A stretch of 64,000 bases of DNA from Lonicera japonica (Eukaryota; Streptophyta; Magnoliopsida; Dipsacales; Caprifoliaceae). Position 1 is the stretch's first letter. Every line of letters starts with the position of its first letter. Made by a program: the position numbers and the translations under genes. The stretch spans positions 124,001 to 188,000 of the forward strand of contig JAKCWG010000888.1 in the NCBI GenBank assembly GCA_021464415.1. Direction: 5' to 3'. Under the pieces are notes generated by a model. It was not told where the DNA came from, searched no databases, and saw nothing but the letters and a program-made list of their open reading frames with translations. Positions 35,991 to 46,310 of this stretch are shown here, piece by piece.

Positions 35991-36166
35991 TTATATCTTT
36001 TCCCTCTCGTCCTTATTTAATCAATTTTAAGGCGTATTTGTAAATTTCTCGTATAACGTCAAGTCCGGTAACAGATCAGTCCTATTATCATGGTAACATA
36101 AAAAAGTATTCTTTAAGCACTGGACTTAACAAAAAATATGAGGTAGAGATGAGTTTGATAAATTAC

Positions 36167-37274
36167 CAGTGTGATCTCTCTTGCTAAAAGCTTTCTTCTT
36201 TAGCAGTTTCCATGATTCATCTTCATTTAAAATTCTTGGTTGGTGAAGGAAGCCTTCTGGATCCACGTACACCGCTACTTCCGTATTACGACTTGTAAGT
36301 AATAATTTACTTTTTGTGCTTTCTTTTGGAAATGCGTTCTTTAAGCAATCCCAAGCTTCCGGTGACCAAATGTCATCCAAAACTATAAGGCATCTTTTCT
36401 CTTTCTGGATATTGAAAAGTTCCGTGATCAATTCATCATTGCTTAACTTAACAATTTGATCCTTCTCTTTTGGAGTGAGTTTATCGATCAATTCATCATT
36501 GCTTGACTTGCCAATTCGATCCTTCTCTTTTCTAATGAGTTTAACCAAGATCTGTTGCAAGATATCCGTGGGTTGCCATTTTTGAGATATACAAACCCAC
36601 GCCAAAGAATCAAAGTGACGCTTGACTTCGGCATGATTGTACACTTTCCTAGCAATAGTGGTCTTTCCTAACCCACCCATCCCACAAACAGAAACAACTG
36701 AGTAATATTTATCTCCGTCTTTATCATCATTCACCAAATGACCAACCAATTTCTCTACATCTCCTTCCAACCCTACAAAATCAACTTCAATTTCGTGGGA
36801 GTAGGTCCGCCTTAATTGATTTCGCCTTTCACTGGCAAAATTGGAGCTACCTTCGGCTTCCGATAAAGATCTTATGCCATAAGTCTCTAAATGAGAGTTG
36901 AGTCTAGAGATCCTAGCTTTAATGTCTTGGATCTCTGACCCAACCTTGTGAAGGACTACACATTCATTCAAGATACAAACATACCTTTTAAGGATATCTT
37001 TCATACCTCCTCCTCTCTTGGATTCAACTTTGAGAAGAAAACTTTCGAGCACATCGCCTGCATCATATGCAAGCTTCCTCACGTCTGCTACCCACTCGCG
37101 GATCCTTTGTTCCTCATTTTGCTTCGCGTCTGCATCTCTTAAGAATGCTTTCATCCACCTCAACTCGTCGTAGATCTCTTGGACCTGGCCACCCACTCCG
37201 TGTATGAATTTTGCTTCGTCAATCAACAAATCACCAAGTCTTTCGAGAACCAAAGAGAAAACAGGCTCTGCCAT
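36167..37274 (-). CDS. CC-NB-LRR protein, exon 1 (coiled coil and NB-ARC)
   Basis: Encodes residues 1-369 plus the first base of codon 370 of an intracellular CNL immune receptor. Residues about 5-100 are an Rx-type coiled coil with the AYDAGDVLESF segment (69-79; family EDVID region). NB-ARC begins near VGLEGDVEKL (167). The P-loop GMGGLGKTT is at 198-206, AWVCISQ (RNBS-A) at 225-231, kinase-2 LIVLDDIW at 296-303 and LLLTSRNTEVA (RNBS-B) at 324-334. The ATG at 37274 begins MAEPVFS, the usual start in this group, about 90 bp below a TATA box. Frame continuation past 36167 would add only a short tail, so the GT at 36166 is the better end. Oddity: residues 249-268 and 269-288 are a tandem duplication (KEKDRIGKSSNDELIDKL and KEKDQIVKLSNDELITEL). 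Confidence 0.9.
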
Positions 37275-37362
37275 TATTTTATTTCTTTGAGAAGGTTAGG
37301 ATTTGTAGTTGGAGAAAGGATATATGGTGAAAGTAATTACAACTCTCTGGTGTGCCTAGACT

Positions 37363-37375
37363 CTATTATATATCC
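37363..37375 (-). promoter_or_regulatory. TATA box of the NLR gene
   Basis: The minus strand reads GGATATATAATAG about 90 bp upstream of the ATG. The surrounding 37275-37380 is conserved in the truncated NLR fragment at 56687-56790 (shared CTGGTGTGCCTAGACTCTA), which supports a promoter role. Confidence 0.65.
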
Positions 37376-37429
37376 TTTTAAATGAGTTGTTGAACTTTAC
37401 AAATTAACGATAAGGAATTGTTCAAAGAC

Positions 37430-38098
37430 CACCAGAGAAGACTATCAGTATCAAAAATGCGTGGCTGCGGGTGGAAAGCAGAAAGAAAAGATAAGACAGA
37501 GAACAGGAAAGAAAATGACGAGTTTTGCCAGTTGTATTTGGCATTAACTTCGTCTTCCTTTTCTCTTTTTTATTTTATTTTTTAATTTTTTATAATCCGG
37601 TACATGTCCAGAATAAAATTTTAAAAGCAAGCACTAATTTCGTTTCATAAAAGATTCGATCACTCGATTACTCAAATTTATGGATATAATATTTTAATAT
37701 CTATGATTTTTCACTTACATGTAATATATGTGATCCAAAAATGGTTAAAAATAAGATACACGTAACTAAAAACAATAAATACACTCTGCTTGAAGATCTA
37801 TACCTTTTAAAATAATAAAAATTTGACCGCATCTTAAAAATATTTAAAAATAAAGATCAAGTCTCTATTGTTTCCCTTCTTTTTTTGGTTAAACATCACC
37901 TGACTTCCTTTATCTTTTATAATTTGACTAATCGTACACTCATAAAAGATTCATTCCAAATCTTTATTTTGCATATAATCTTTTACACATTTTTAGTTAG
38001 TATATAACTATTCTAAATTATTTTTCACTCTTTGTACGTCAGTCAATTCACCATTTGACTTCTTGCAGCATCGGTATCCTTAAAATTTTTGCTATACT
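37430..38098. repeat. Dispersed repeat P, copy 1 (left half)
   Basis: The NLR-upstream DNA aligns with copies at about 51370-52300, 53060-53604 and 59220-60067, and continues at 50881-51110 after the nested insertions. A typical shared word is CCACATTTTTAGTTAGTATA (with TACACA... in this copy). No gene is present. The first part (37490-37560) also matches 57130-57210. Confidence 0.7.
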
Positions 38099-38392
38099 TA
38101 TGGATGGCAAAAATACTCACGGGTCCCCTATCCGATGGAGGCGAATATGGGGACAAGTAATTAGGGGGCGGGTTCGGGGCGAAAATTTTTAAACTTAATC
38201 GGGTTCGGGTATGGGTGTCTCCACCCCGCTCCTGCCCCGATATACTTAATTTTGTAATTTGTTTTGCTTATATATGTGTGTGTATATATATGAATATAAA
38301 ATATTTACGTATATATAAAATTACTTTATTGTTGATTGTGTAAAATATAATTTAATCTGTATACCTATATAATAAAGTAGAAGGAAAAAATG

Positions 38393-40040
38393 TGACGCCG
38401 CTTAAATAGCGCGTTGCGATATAGCCCAAGTGCAGGCACGTCAAGTTGTAATATAGTCTCGGAAGTCCGAGTGTCGAACCACAGGGATAAGTGAAAAGGA
38501 ATGGAATGGATTACGGATTAAGTGGTTTTCAGATTTTGTGTGAGTTGGATTTGTTGTAGAACAACGTAAATGTAAAACAGTTGTGAAAATTAATAAGAAA
38601 GCACTAAGGTAGGTGGTGGTTAGTTACGATTTAAGAGACGGTGATCACTAGCTCATACAAAGATTACAACACTAGGTTTCTCAAGATATGGGGAATGTTG
38701 GTGTTTCTCTCAATAGCAAAGGGTGCGACGCTAGGCGACTCATTCCCGAGTTGAAGCTATATCAAGAGAGAGACAAACAACATTCCACCATAGACAAGGT
38801 TATCATTCCTACTTCTTAGCTACGGGTGTGAAGCAAGGCAACCCATTCCCAATGAAGCTAATCCGAGATAGGTATGACAAACTCATCATTAAAAGATTTG
38901 ACATAAAGCAAGTGTGGTAATCTCATGATTTAAAGAATGAAAATTAGAAAGTGAATCATAACAATGGAACGGAATGAAGTCTATGGGATAAATTTGTCAT
39001 CTCATCATTTATCACTTATGGTAGAAAATAAAGAGTCTAAGTATCACATAAAGTGTAAGAAGCACTCAATATATCAATAAATGAATCAAAGATAAGCTAA
39101 ACAAATTTATAATCCATCTATGGAGTTTTGAGAACTATTCATAAATTCTATGAAGAGGGAAAAAGCTCCATGGATGGGGGAAAAAGACTACAAGCTTTCT
39201 AGAACCATATAAATATGTTGTATGTTCATTAACAACCAAGCACTAAATATACAAGGCATATAAAGTCTTAATTTATTATGAATAAACCTAGAAAGCTTGT
39301 AACAATGGAGGAAATGAAGAAGAAAAGGATTTACAACTATTTCTCAATCTTTAAACATGGATTGAGCCATAAATCACCGAATATTATATCGCGATTCACC
39401 TCCGTAACCTTAGTAAAAGACTACTCCATAATACTCGAAACAAGAATTATAGAAGAAGCCTTCATTTCTTAAAATCAAAGTAAACTTACAAGAAAAAGAA
39501 GAAATTACAAGGTTTTTAGCTCCCCCTTCTCTCTAGAACTTGAACAAAAACTTAGATATCTTAGCCAAGAAGCTAAGAGAAATAATATATATTAAAAGGT
39601 TGCAAAATATCTAACTAAATATCTAAAATAGCTTGAACCACTAAAATAGCCCATTTTGGGTGTGAAATGGCCAAGTTGCAAGGGCCATGATCGATCATGG
39701 CCAACCCATGATCGATCATGGGGTCTTCTGCCTGAATGCCAGTTTGTACCATGATCGATCATGGTTAACCCATGATCGATCATGCTTCTGGGAAATTCCT
39801 CAGATCAGCATTTTGCGAGCTTTTCACTAGCGCTTGATCAATCATTCGAAGGCCATTGCATCCTATGCCTATAAACACATAGAAACACAACAAAAGCACA
39901 CCTAGCGGGACGATGTTAGATACGAAACTTGCCAAGACACTAATCTCGAGATAAGAGGATAATTAGGCATAATTAAAGCAACAAACGCGTCATGCGACTC
40001 TGGGAAAGAGCTTATGCATGACAATATTATGCGTTTATCA
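38393..40040 (-). repeat. 3' LTR of the young Athila element
   Basis: The same 1,648 bp as the 5' LTR, at an offset of exactly 10,380 bp. Its four palindromes are at 39685-39700, 39706-39721, 39749-39764 and 39771-39784. Confidence 0.97.
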
Positions 40041-40054
40041 ACTCCCCTCAACTT
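40041..40054 (-). promoter_or_regulatory. 3' polypurine tract
   Basis: The minus strand reads AAGTTGAGGGGAGT directly before the LTR start TGATAAACGC. This is the expected plus-strand primer. The 12-mer AAGTTGAGGGGA is repeated exactly at 43142-43153. Confidence 0.9.
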
Positions 40055-41384
40055 ATCTCTTGCTAGTCCCTTAGCAAGACAAAAATATATAATTACAAAA
40101 GCACTATGCTATACAAAAAAAAGTTGTTAACTTCTAAGTTCCCAAAGAAGACGAGTTGCATCTCGTGAAGGTTTTCAGAAATGATACCTACAAACATTAG
40201 AAGTTTGATCATGATGAATGATGAGAATGAAGATTCAAGTTTCAATTTGCAAAGCAAGAGGCATTACTATCAATTTTCCAGAACGACGGACTTTCGAATG
40301 ATCATCTAATTCGCCTATCTCCTTTAGAACACAATCCCATATTCTCTAATGCTCACATACTAGACTTTGATTCAAGCAATTCAATATAAACACAAAGAGT
40401 CATAATCATTCGAGAAGGAAGAGAGAACTTTTTCAAAAACAAAAGCTCAAAGATTTGTCAATTCTAAGCACTTTCTTTATCTTTTACTTGGAAATTTCGC
40501 TAAATTAGTTCAGGGCGGTTTTCATCTCTACGGGGGGCAGCGGTCTCACTTATGAAAATTTTCAAAATTACTGCTCATTCATTGGAGCTTGAAGGAAGCT
40601 ATTCACCCTTTCCCATATGGTAACCTATACCCATCCATAATATTAGACAAAGAGACTTAAGATTTAGTCAAGTGAAGCTTTAAGTCAATATTATGATAAA
40701 AGTCATCCAAGTTGTCAAAGTGCTATGCTTTTGTCCTCTCATTGGAGGATCTTTTCGAAAGAGCTTCCATTATTTTTGGACAAAAATTTCTCTTCTCTCT
40801 ATGAAAATAAATCTAAGTGTTATTACCGAATTGAAATCAACCAAATCAATCTAGCATGCGGAACAGGCAAATATGACGGGATATGAGACTAAGCGGAGCA
40901 AAGCAATTTAGATTATCATTCAACATCCTATCTAGATCAAAGAATTCAAGCCAAAAGCTAATGAAACAATAATCTACATCGAACAAAATATCAATCATCA
41001 TCAATTTTCAAACTTCTCAAAAAAATTGAACAAATCTCTTCTACTCATGGGAATGACTGATAGCAAGCCAAACAAAATAAACACAAAATAACGTACCCCC
41101 TCAACTTGAAACACACATTGTCCTCAATGTAAAGAGAACAATAACAACGCACGGAAGGGCTACGATGGCTTTGCTCTCCATGAGACAAAAATAAGAGATA
41201 AACAAAAACTATTCACAAAACGGGTTAGAATTAGAATTCAAAAGCAAAAACTATAATATTCAATCATTAAAACCAAGTTCTAGAGTTAACATCAAGTCTC
41301 AATTCTAATACAACCCAAAAGAAATAAAATAAAACTAAGCATAAATATAGGTACTTAAAGAGTTTTCAGGCTATCACATCATCA
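40055..41384 (-). other. Athila 3' non-coding region with extra PPT-like word
   Basis: No coding frame is visible between the third ORF and the 3' PPT. AAGTTGAGGGG recurs at 41097-41107 (minus strand), followed by GTACG. Confidence 0.6.
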
Positions 41385-42584
41385 TCACATATCAGAAGGT
41401 GGGGGTGGTGGAAAACGACCATACAACGCCTCGAACTGCTGGCGTATGAACTCCTGCTGAGCTGCCATCTGCTCTGCAACTCGTGCCTCGACCTGGGCTG
41501 CTATCTCTGCTTGTAGACGGTCCTGTCGCGATATCATAATCTCCACCCTCTCATTCACACCCGCGAATCCGTTGTGGATCAAGGCAGTCATTTGTTCAAA
41601 CTGCTCTCTAATGAACTCCCTATTGTCATCCACAGGCCCAGAGCTTGCCCTTCTTCTACGCCTTGACTGACCCGGAACATCCGCTCCTGCTTCCTCTGCC
41701 CCTTCTTCTTCGCTATCACCCTGTTGTGGTGCGGCTGTGGAAGAACTCGGCCTGTTCCTCAGTTGACCAGCGGCTCGAGTTTGGGTGGACCTATTCAGCG
41801 GTGCCCTAGGCATTTTCTTCACATCGTCGGCTCTCTCAATTACCCCCGCTCGCAAACACACCTTAGTGATCAAAGACCCAAATTTGATTGTTTCATTGTG
41901 GGCAACCAAATCGATGATTCGCGCTATTCGCCCAATGATATGACGCAACAAGCAGCAGCGCTTGTTCGTTGCTATGGCGTATAGTACATAAGCCTGAGAC
42001 GGGTAAAGGTGCTGGGTATGGGAAGTTGGGTCCAAAGCGTTGGCAATTACCAGCCAAAGAGTTCTAAATCCCTCACGTATGTGGCTCCTATCGAATTGGT
42101 TCCCAATCCATTCTCTGGGTTCACCGGCTAGAAATGTGGCTAGATCGCTAGGCCTCGGCTCTAAATAGTTGGTAGTGTCCGAATAGGGGAGGTCATGAGC
42201 ATTAGGTGGCAAAGCTGAGATTCCCGTAATCTCAGTCAACACTTCGAGGTTAAACGGAACCGTTCTGCCTCGAACATGAGCAACATATGTATATGGTGTA
42301 TCGGGGACTTGAATCAAACTTGCAATAAATTCACGACAAATGGTGAGATTACATTGAGTACCTGGTTGACGCAAGTAGTCAATCCATTCCGGATACCGCT
42401 CAAACGTTGCTCGCTGGGGGAAATCGTCCAGCGTACCGATGAAGACCGGCCTCTCTATCACTACCGTCCTCGTCTTGAAGGCGTAGTTCCACCACTCAAA
42501 TTCTTGACGGCTCCGAAATCCGCGATAGCCGCCTCTCGCGGCTTCAATGGTAAGCGGCTTAGTGGGAGGGTTGGAGGAAGACAT
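41385..42584 (-). CDS. Athila third ORF (env-position protein, unknown function)
   Basis: An uninterrupted 399-codon frame downstream of pol, at the place of the env-like gene of Athila elements. The N-terminal two thirds (YRGFRSRQEFEWWNYAFKTR, LTEITGISALPP, PRSDLATFLAG-like text) resemble the conserved domain of plant Athila ORFs known only as a putative plant transposon protein domain. The C-terminal third is acidic then basic (residues about 295-315, with RRRRR), followed by a glutamine/glutamate-rich coiled-coil-like stretch (about 325-385) and a short PPPPP tail. I see no signal peptide or clear membrane segment, so an envelope role is not supported by this sequence. It may be made from a separate transcript. 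Being intact, it contrasts with the broken gag-pol. Confidence 0.85.
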   Translation of the reverse strand: MSSSNPPTKPLTIEAARGGYRGFRSRQEFEWWNYAFKTRTVVIERPVFIGTLDDFPQRATFERYPEWIDYLRQPGTQCNLTICREFIASLIQVPDTPYTYVAHVRGRTVPFNLEVLTEITGISALPPNAHDLPYSDTTNYLEPRPSDLATFLAGEPREWIGNQFDRSHIREGFRTLWLVIANALDPTSHTQHLYPSQAYVLYAIATNKRCCLLRHIIGRIARIIDLVAHNETIKFGSLITKVCLRAGVIERADDVKKMPRAPLNRSTQTRAAGQLRNRPSSSTAAPQQGDSEEEGAEEAGADVPGQSRRRRRASSGPVDDNREFIREQFEQMTALIHNGFAGVNERVEIMISRQDRLQAEIAAQVEARVAEQMAAQQEFIRQQFEALYGRFPPPPPSDM

Positions 42585-42880
42585 AATGGAGGAATGCTAT
42601 GCTTTAGAGGAGGTGGAGAGGAGGAATTTGAAGCTTTGAGTTGCTAGGGCTCGAAAATGGTGATGAGAGAGGGAAAAAGGGGATTTTTGAGATGGGTTTG
42701 ATGATTGGGGTTGGAAATTGAGGGATTTGATGGTTGAATCTAGGTGGCGATGGATGGAAATGGTGTTTAGAGAAGATTTAGGAAGAATGGGGGAGAAAGG
42801 GCTAGAGCTCGAAATGGATTTGGGAGAAGAGGAAGTGAGAAATGGTCGAGATTTGACGGTTCCCCTGTTTTAAGTCGCGG

Positions 42881-43085
42881 CCATGATCGATCATGGGTTG
42901 CTCTGCCCAGCCATTATTTGTACAATGATCGATCATGGTATGACCATGATCGATCATGCTGTGCTCTGCCCATATGGTGTTTTTTCCATGATCGATCATG
43001 GGTTGCTCATGATCGATCTTGCTTCAAATTGCATTCGAAAATTTTCACCCATGATCGATCATGGGGAGGGCATGATCGATCATGG
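42881..43085 (-). promoter_or_regulatory. Seven-unit phased palindrome array before third ORF
   Basis: Copies of CATGATCGATCATG (best CCATGATCGATCATGG) are centred at 42888.5, 42930.5, 42951.5, 42993.5, 43014.5, 43056.5 and 43077.5. Spacings are 42, 21, 42, 21, 42, 21, so the unit is a 63-bp tandem repeat with two palindromes. The unit at 43008-43021 has one substitution in its right arm (CATGATCGATCTTG) and the one at 42925 is shorter. The array has no coding role; it sits about 300 bp upstream of the third ORF start. Confidence 0.9.
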
Positions 43086-43141
43086 ATCAATCTGCCAGAA
43101 AAATTTTGTTTGCCTGCTTTGCTCTTCTACACCTCAATTCT

Positions 43142-43153
43142 TCCCCTCAACTT
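43142..43153 (-). promoter_or_regulatory. Internal polypurine tract
   Basis: AAGTTGAGGGGA on the minus strand, the same 12 bases as in the 3' PPT, about 100 bp after the pol stop. An extra PPT before the third ORF fits what I recall for Athila-group elements. Confidence 0.7.
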
Positions 43154-43251
43154 GATTCAAACTTTCCCAATCACACCCGACTCTCCGATGGAAATTCCTT
43201 AAACTCAAAAATACTAACAAAACTATTATTTACAAAATCGACCCATGCTTG

Positions 43252-45105
43252 TTAGGCATAGGTCGGGTCTTCGAGAGGGGTGGACTCCTCTCGAGGTGGG
43301 AATTCCAAAAACGGCTTAAGACGTTGACCGTTCACTTTGAACACGAAGCCGGTTTTGGGATCCTCAATTTCCACAGCCCCAAAAGGAAATACGTGTCGAA
43401 CAACGTATGGGCCGGTCCATCGAGACTTTAATTTTCCCGGGAAAAGATGCAGACGAGTATCATAAACAAGAACTTTGTGCCCGAGTTTAAATTCTTTTCT
43501 CAAAATGGATTTATCATGAAAAATTTTTGCACGTTCCTTATTTATCTTCGCATTGACATATGCATCTCTTCTCAACTCCTCTATTTCATCTAATTGCAAC
43601 TTACGGTCAAGCCCAGCTTTTTTCAAATCGCAATTAACCATCTTAATTGCCCAGTATGATTTGTGTTCCAACTCTACTGGCAAATGACATGGTTTTCGGT
43701 ACACTATACGATAGGGAGACATATCTAGAGTTGTTTTGTACGCAGTACGGTAAGCCCAAAGTGCATCGGTCAGTCTTAACGACCAATCCTTGCGGTTCGG
43801 GTTTACCGTTTTCTCTAGAATCTGTTTGATCTCCCTATTTGCCAACTCGGCTTGACCATTAGTTTGAGGATGATAAGCGAGCGATACTTTGTGATTTACA
43901 CCGTACTTTTGCATTAATGATTGAAACGGTTTATTGCAAAAGTGAGTACCGCCATCGCTTATTATTGCCTTGGGGGTGCCAAAACGTGCAAGAATGTGTT
44001 CTTTCAGAAATCGGATCACCACTTTGTGGTCGTTTTTCTTGCACGCTTGGGCTTCCACCCATTTTGAAACATAATCTACGGCAACTAAAATGTAAAGGTT
44101 ACCGTAGGAGGATGGGAATGGTCCCATAAAGTCGATGCCCCAACAGTCGAAGATTTCGATCATCAGAATTGGGTTGAGAGGCATCATATTCCTCTTGGAG
44201 ATCCCTCCAAGCATTTGGCATCTCTGACATGCCTTGCAGAAGCGTTGTGCGTCCTTGAAGAGCGACGGCCAGTACAATCCGCTTTGCAAAATCTTAGCGG
44301 TTGTCTGCTTTGCTGAAAAGTGTCCTCCGCAAGCTTCGGAATGGCAGAAGGACAGAACTCTCTCCACTTCTTCGTCTGGGATGCACCGTCGGATGATCTG
44401 ATCCGCACAATATTTAAATAGGTACGGTTCATCCCAGTAAAATCGACCCACTTCGCTCAAGAACCTTTTTCTGTCTTGCGCAACCCATGATTTCGGTATC
44501 TTGTCGATCACCAGATAATTCACGATGTCTGCATACCATGGGAGTGTTGAGATTGCTAACAATTGCTCATCCGGAAACGAGTCTTGGATCGGGCTTTCTT
44601 CGGTGTTGTTCGTGAAAGTGAGTCGAGATAGATGATCGGCCACCACGTTCTCGACTCCCTTTTTGTCCTTGATGCTTAAATGAAATTCTTGCAACAAGAG
44701 TATCCATCTAAGAAGTCGCGGCTTGGCATCCTTCTTTGTGAACAGGTACTTCAATGCCGCGTGATCCGTGAAGACAACGATGGGCGATCCTATCAAGTAG
44801 GATCGAAACTTGTCCAAGGCGAAGACAATTGCCAATAGCTCTTTCTCTGTCGTGGTGTAATTCATTTGCGCATCATTCAAAGTCCTACTTGCATAGTAAA
44901 TTACACCCGGTTTCTTGTCTTTCCGTTGACCAAGAACCGCTCCAACTGCATAATCGCTCGCATCACACATGAGCTCGAAAGGTAAGCTCCAATCCGGTGT
45001 CTGCATAATCGGCGCAGTGGTGAGCATATGCTTTAGAGAGACAAAAGCTTCTTCGCACTTGGCATCCCATTCAAATGGTGCATCTTTGAGGAGTAAATTA
45101 CACAT
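43252..45105 (-). CDS. Athila pol, RNase H and integrase part
   Basis: A 617-codon frame holding the C-terminal half of the polyprotein; its first methionine is internal and the frame enters from RT by a one-base shift near 45147-45150. RNase H residues D48, E87, D114 and D157 are present (MCDAS, TEKEL, FTDH, VADHLS). The integrase zinc finger has H255, H262, C293 and C296. The catalytic triad is D325 (GIDF), D384 (SDGG) and E420 (QAELANRE). A GPY-type C-terminal segment ([20 protein letters not shown]) follows, with no chromodomain. It copies and inserts the element's DNA in the family. All catalytic residues are kept. Confidence 0.95.
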   Translation of the reverse strand: MCNLLLKDAPFEWDAKCEEAFVSLKHMLTTAPIMQTPDWSLPFELMCDASDYAVGAVLGQRKDKKPGVIYYASRTLNDAQMNYTTTEKELLAIVFALDKFRSYLIGSPIVVFTDHAALKYLFTKKDAKPRLLRWILLLQEFHLSIKDKKGVENVVADHLSRLTFTNNTEESPIQDSFPDEQLLAISTLPWYADIVNYLVIDKIPKSWVAQDRKRFLSEVGRFYWDEPYLFKYCADQIIRRCIPDEEVERVLSFCHSEACGGHFSAKQTTAKILQSGLYWPSLFKDAQRFCKACQRCQMLGGISKRNMMPLNPILMIEIFDCWGIDFMGPFPSSYGNLYILVAVDYVSKWVEAQACKKNDHKVVIRFLKEHILARFGTPKAIISDGGTHFCNKPFQSLMQKYGVNHKVSLAYHPQTNGQAELANREIKQILEKTVNPNRKDWSLRLTDALWAYRTAYKTTLDMSPYRIVYRKPCHLPVELEHKSYWAIKMVNCDLKKAGLDRKLQLDEIEELRRDAYVNAKINKERAKIFHDKSILRKEFKLGHKVLVYDTRLHLFPGKLKSRWTGPYVVRHVFPFGAVEIEDPKTGFVFKVNGQRLKPFLEFPPREESTPLEDPTYA

Positions 45106-46301
45106 TGGCTTGGAGATGGAACTGAAGTTCTTGATGAACCTCCTATAAAACCCGCATGTCCCAGAAATGATCGGACATCTTTTACATTCTTGGGTGTAGG
45201 AAGTTTAGAAATCAGTTCGATCTTTGCTTTGTCTACTTCAATTCCTTCCGATGAAATGATGTGCCCCAATACGATTCCCTTGGTGACCATAAAATGGCAC
45301 TTCTCCCAATTCAATATCAATTGCTTTTCCACGCATCTTTCCAGGACCTGTTCCAGGTTAGCTAAGCAATTGTCGAATGACTTACCATAAACGGTAAAGT
45401 CATCCATAAAAACTTCCAAAGTCCTTTCCACCATATCGCTAAAAATACTTAGCATACACCGTTGGAAAGTGGCCGGTGCATTACATAGACCAAAGGGCAT
45501 TCTTCGATAAGCGAAAGTGCCAAAAGGACATGTAAAGGTGGTTTTTTCTTGATCATCTAGGTCAATCTCAATTTGATTGTACCCGGAAAAACCATCGAGG
45601 AAAGAGTAATATTCATGGCCCGCTACCCTCTCTAGAGTTTGATCCAAAAAGGGGAGGGAGAAATGATCTTTACGAGTTGCCTCATTGAGTTTACGGTAGT
45701 CAATACACATTCGCCACCCGGTGGTGACTCTTTGCGGAATCAATTCGTTTGATTCGTTCTTGACTACCGTAAGACCTGATTTTTTCGGTACCACTTGAGT
45801 TGGACTAACCCATTTACTATCCGAGATCGGATAGATGATCTTTGCATCTAGCAATTTCAGCACCTCGTTCCTAACCACTTCTTGCATGTTATGATTCAAC
45901 CGGCGTTGAAATTGTCTCGATGTTTTTGCCCCATCCTCCAAGTGAATTTTATGTGTACAAATCAAAGGGCTTATTCCTTGGAGGTCGGCTAGAGTCCACC
46001 CAAAAGCTTTTTTGTATTTACCAAGCAAATGAACTAACCTTCCTTCTTGGTCATCCGAAAGTTCGGACGAGATGATAACTGGGAAGGTATCTGAAGCTCC
46101 CAAAAAGGCATACTTCAAATTGCTCGGCAATAGCTTGAGATCCATTTTTCCTTCAAGCTTTTTGGTAGGAGATTGTGTGTTTTCTTCTTTTTTCAAGAAT
46201 TCGATCTGTTTGTCAGACAAAGAAAACACTTGCATACAATCCTCGGGTTCATCGGAAGTGGTTAGATAACCTTCCATTGACTCCGATTCGAAATTTGCCA
46301 C
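45033..46301 (-). CDS. Athila pol, reverse transcriptase part
   Basis: The frame contains an RT domain with [20 protein letters not shown] (about 198-217), [11 protein letters not shown] (234-244, catalytic D236), [20 protein letters not shown] and the FMDD box (298-301). It is in the same frame as gag-pro, from which one TAA at 46311-46313 separates it; the listed GTG start is arbitrary. After SFLGHAGF, a run of four A (plus strand 45147-45150) shifts the frame by one and about 45 out-of-frame codons lead to the stop at 45033. RNase H and integrase follow in another frame. Confidence 0.95.
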   Translation of the reverse strand: MANFESESMEGYLTTSDEPEDCMQVFSLSDKQIEFLKKEENTQSPTKKLEGKMDLKLLPSNLKYAFLGASDTFPVIISSELSDDQEGRLVHLLGKYKKAFGWTLADLQGISPLICTHKIHLEDGAKTSRQFQRRLNHNMQEVVRNEVLKLLDAKIIYPISDSKWVSPTQVVPKKSGLTVVKNESNELIPQRVTTGWRMCIDYRKLNEATRKDHFSLPFLDQTLERVAGHEYYSFLDGFSGYNQIEIDLDDQEKTTFTCPFGTFAYRRMPFGLCNAPATFQRCMLSIFSDMVERTLEVFMDDFTVYGKSFDNCLANLEQVLERCVEKQLILNWEKCHFMVTKGIVLGHIISSEGIEVDKAKIELISKLPTPKNVKDVRSFLGHAGFIGGSSRTSVPSPSQCVIYSSKMHHLNGMPSAKKLLSL

Positions 46302-46310
46302 AAAGTGGTC

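Larger units (their letters stand above)
28887..36166 (-). other. 7,280-bp NLR intron filled with transposons
   Basis: The donor CACTG/GTAATT lies at 36166 and the acceptor TGCAG at 28887; phase is 1 on both sides and the join gives the conserved RDHTDPEE region found between RNBS-C-like and GLPL motifs. Inside lie an RTE LINE (29206-29745), an L1 piece (32620-33058), a Mutator-like element (33089-34184), a hairpin MITE (31945-32150), an exon-like remnant (34808-34923), CACTA-like repeats (35140-35400) and a MITE (35494-35990). Transcription must cross all of it for the receptor to be made. Confidence 0.8.

Noticed and set aside
39278..39783. Open frames inside the Athila LTR (also at 49658-50163)
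   Set aside because: They are short and identical between LTRs because the LTRs are the same; the MIDHG-type frame is a translation of the palindrome repeats.
42881..43085. CRISPR-like array (regular short repeats)
   Set aside because: The repeats are palindromes in a plant retrotransposon, the spacers are themselves repeated, and no cas genes exist here.
42802..43202. Plus- and minus-strand frames rich in MIDHG or HDRSW
   Set aside because: They are simple translations of the CATGATCGATCATG array and resemble no protein.
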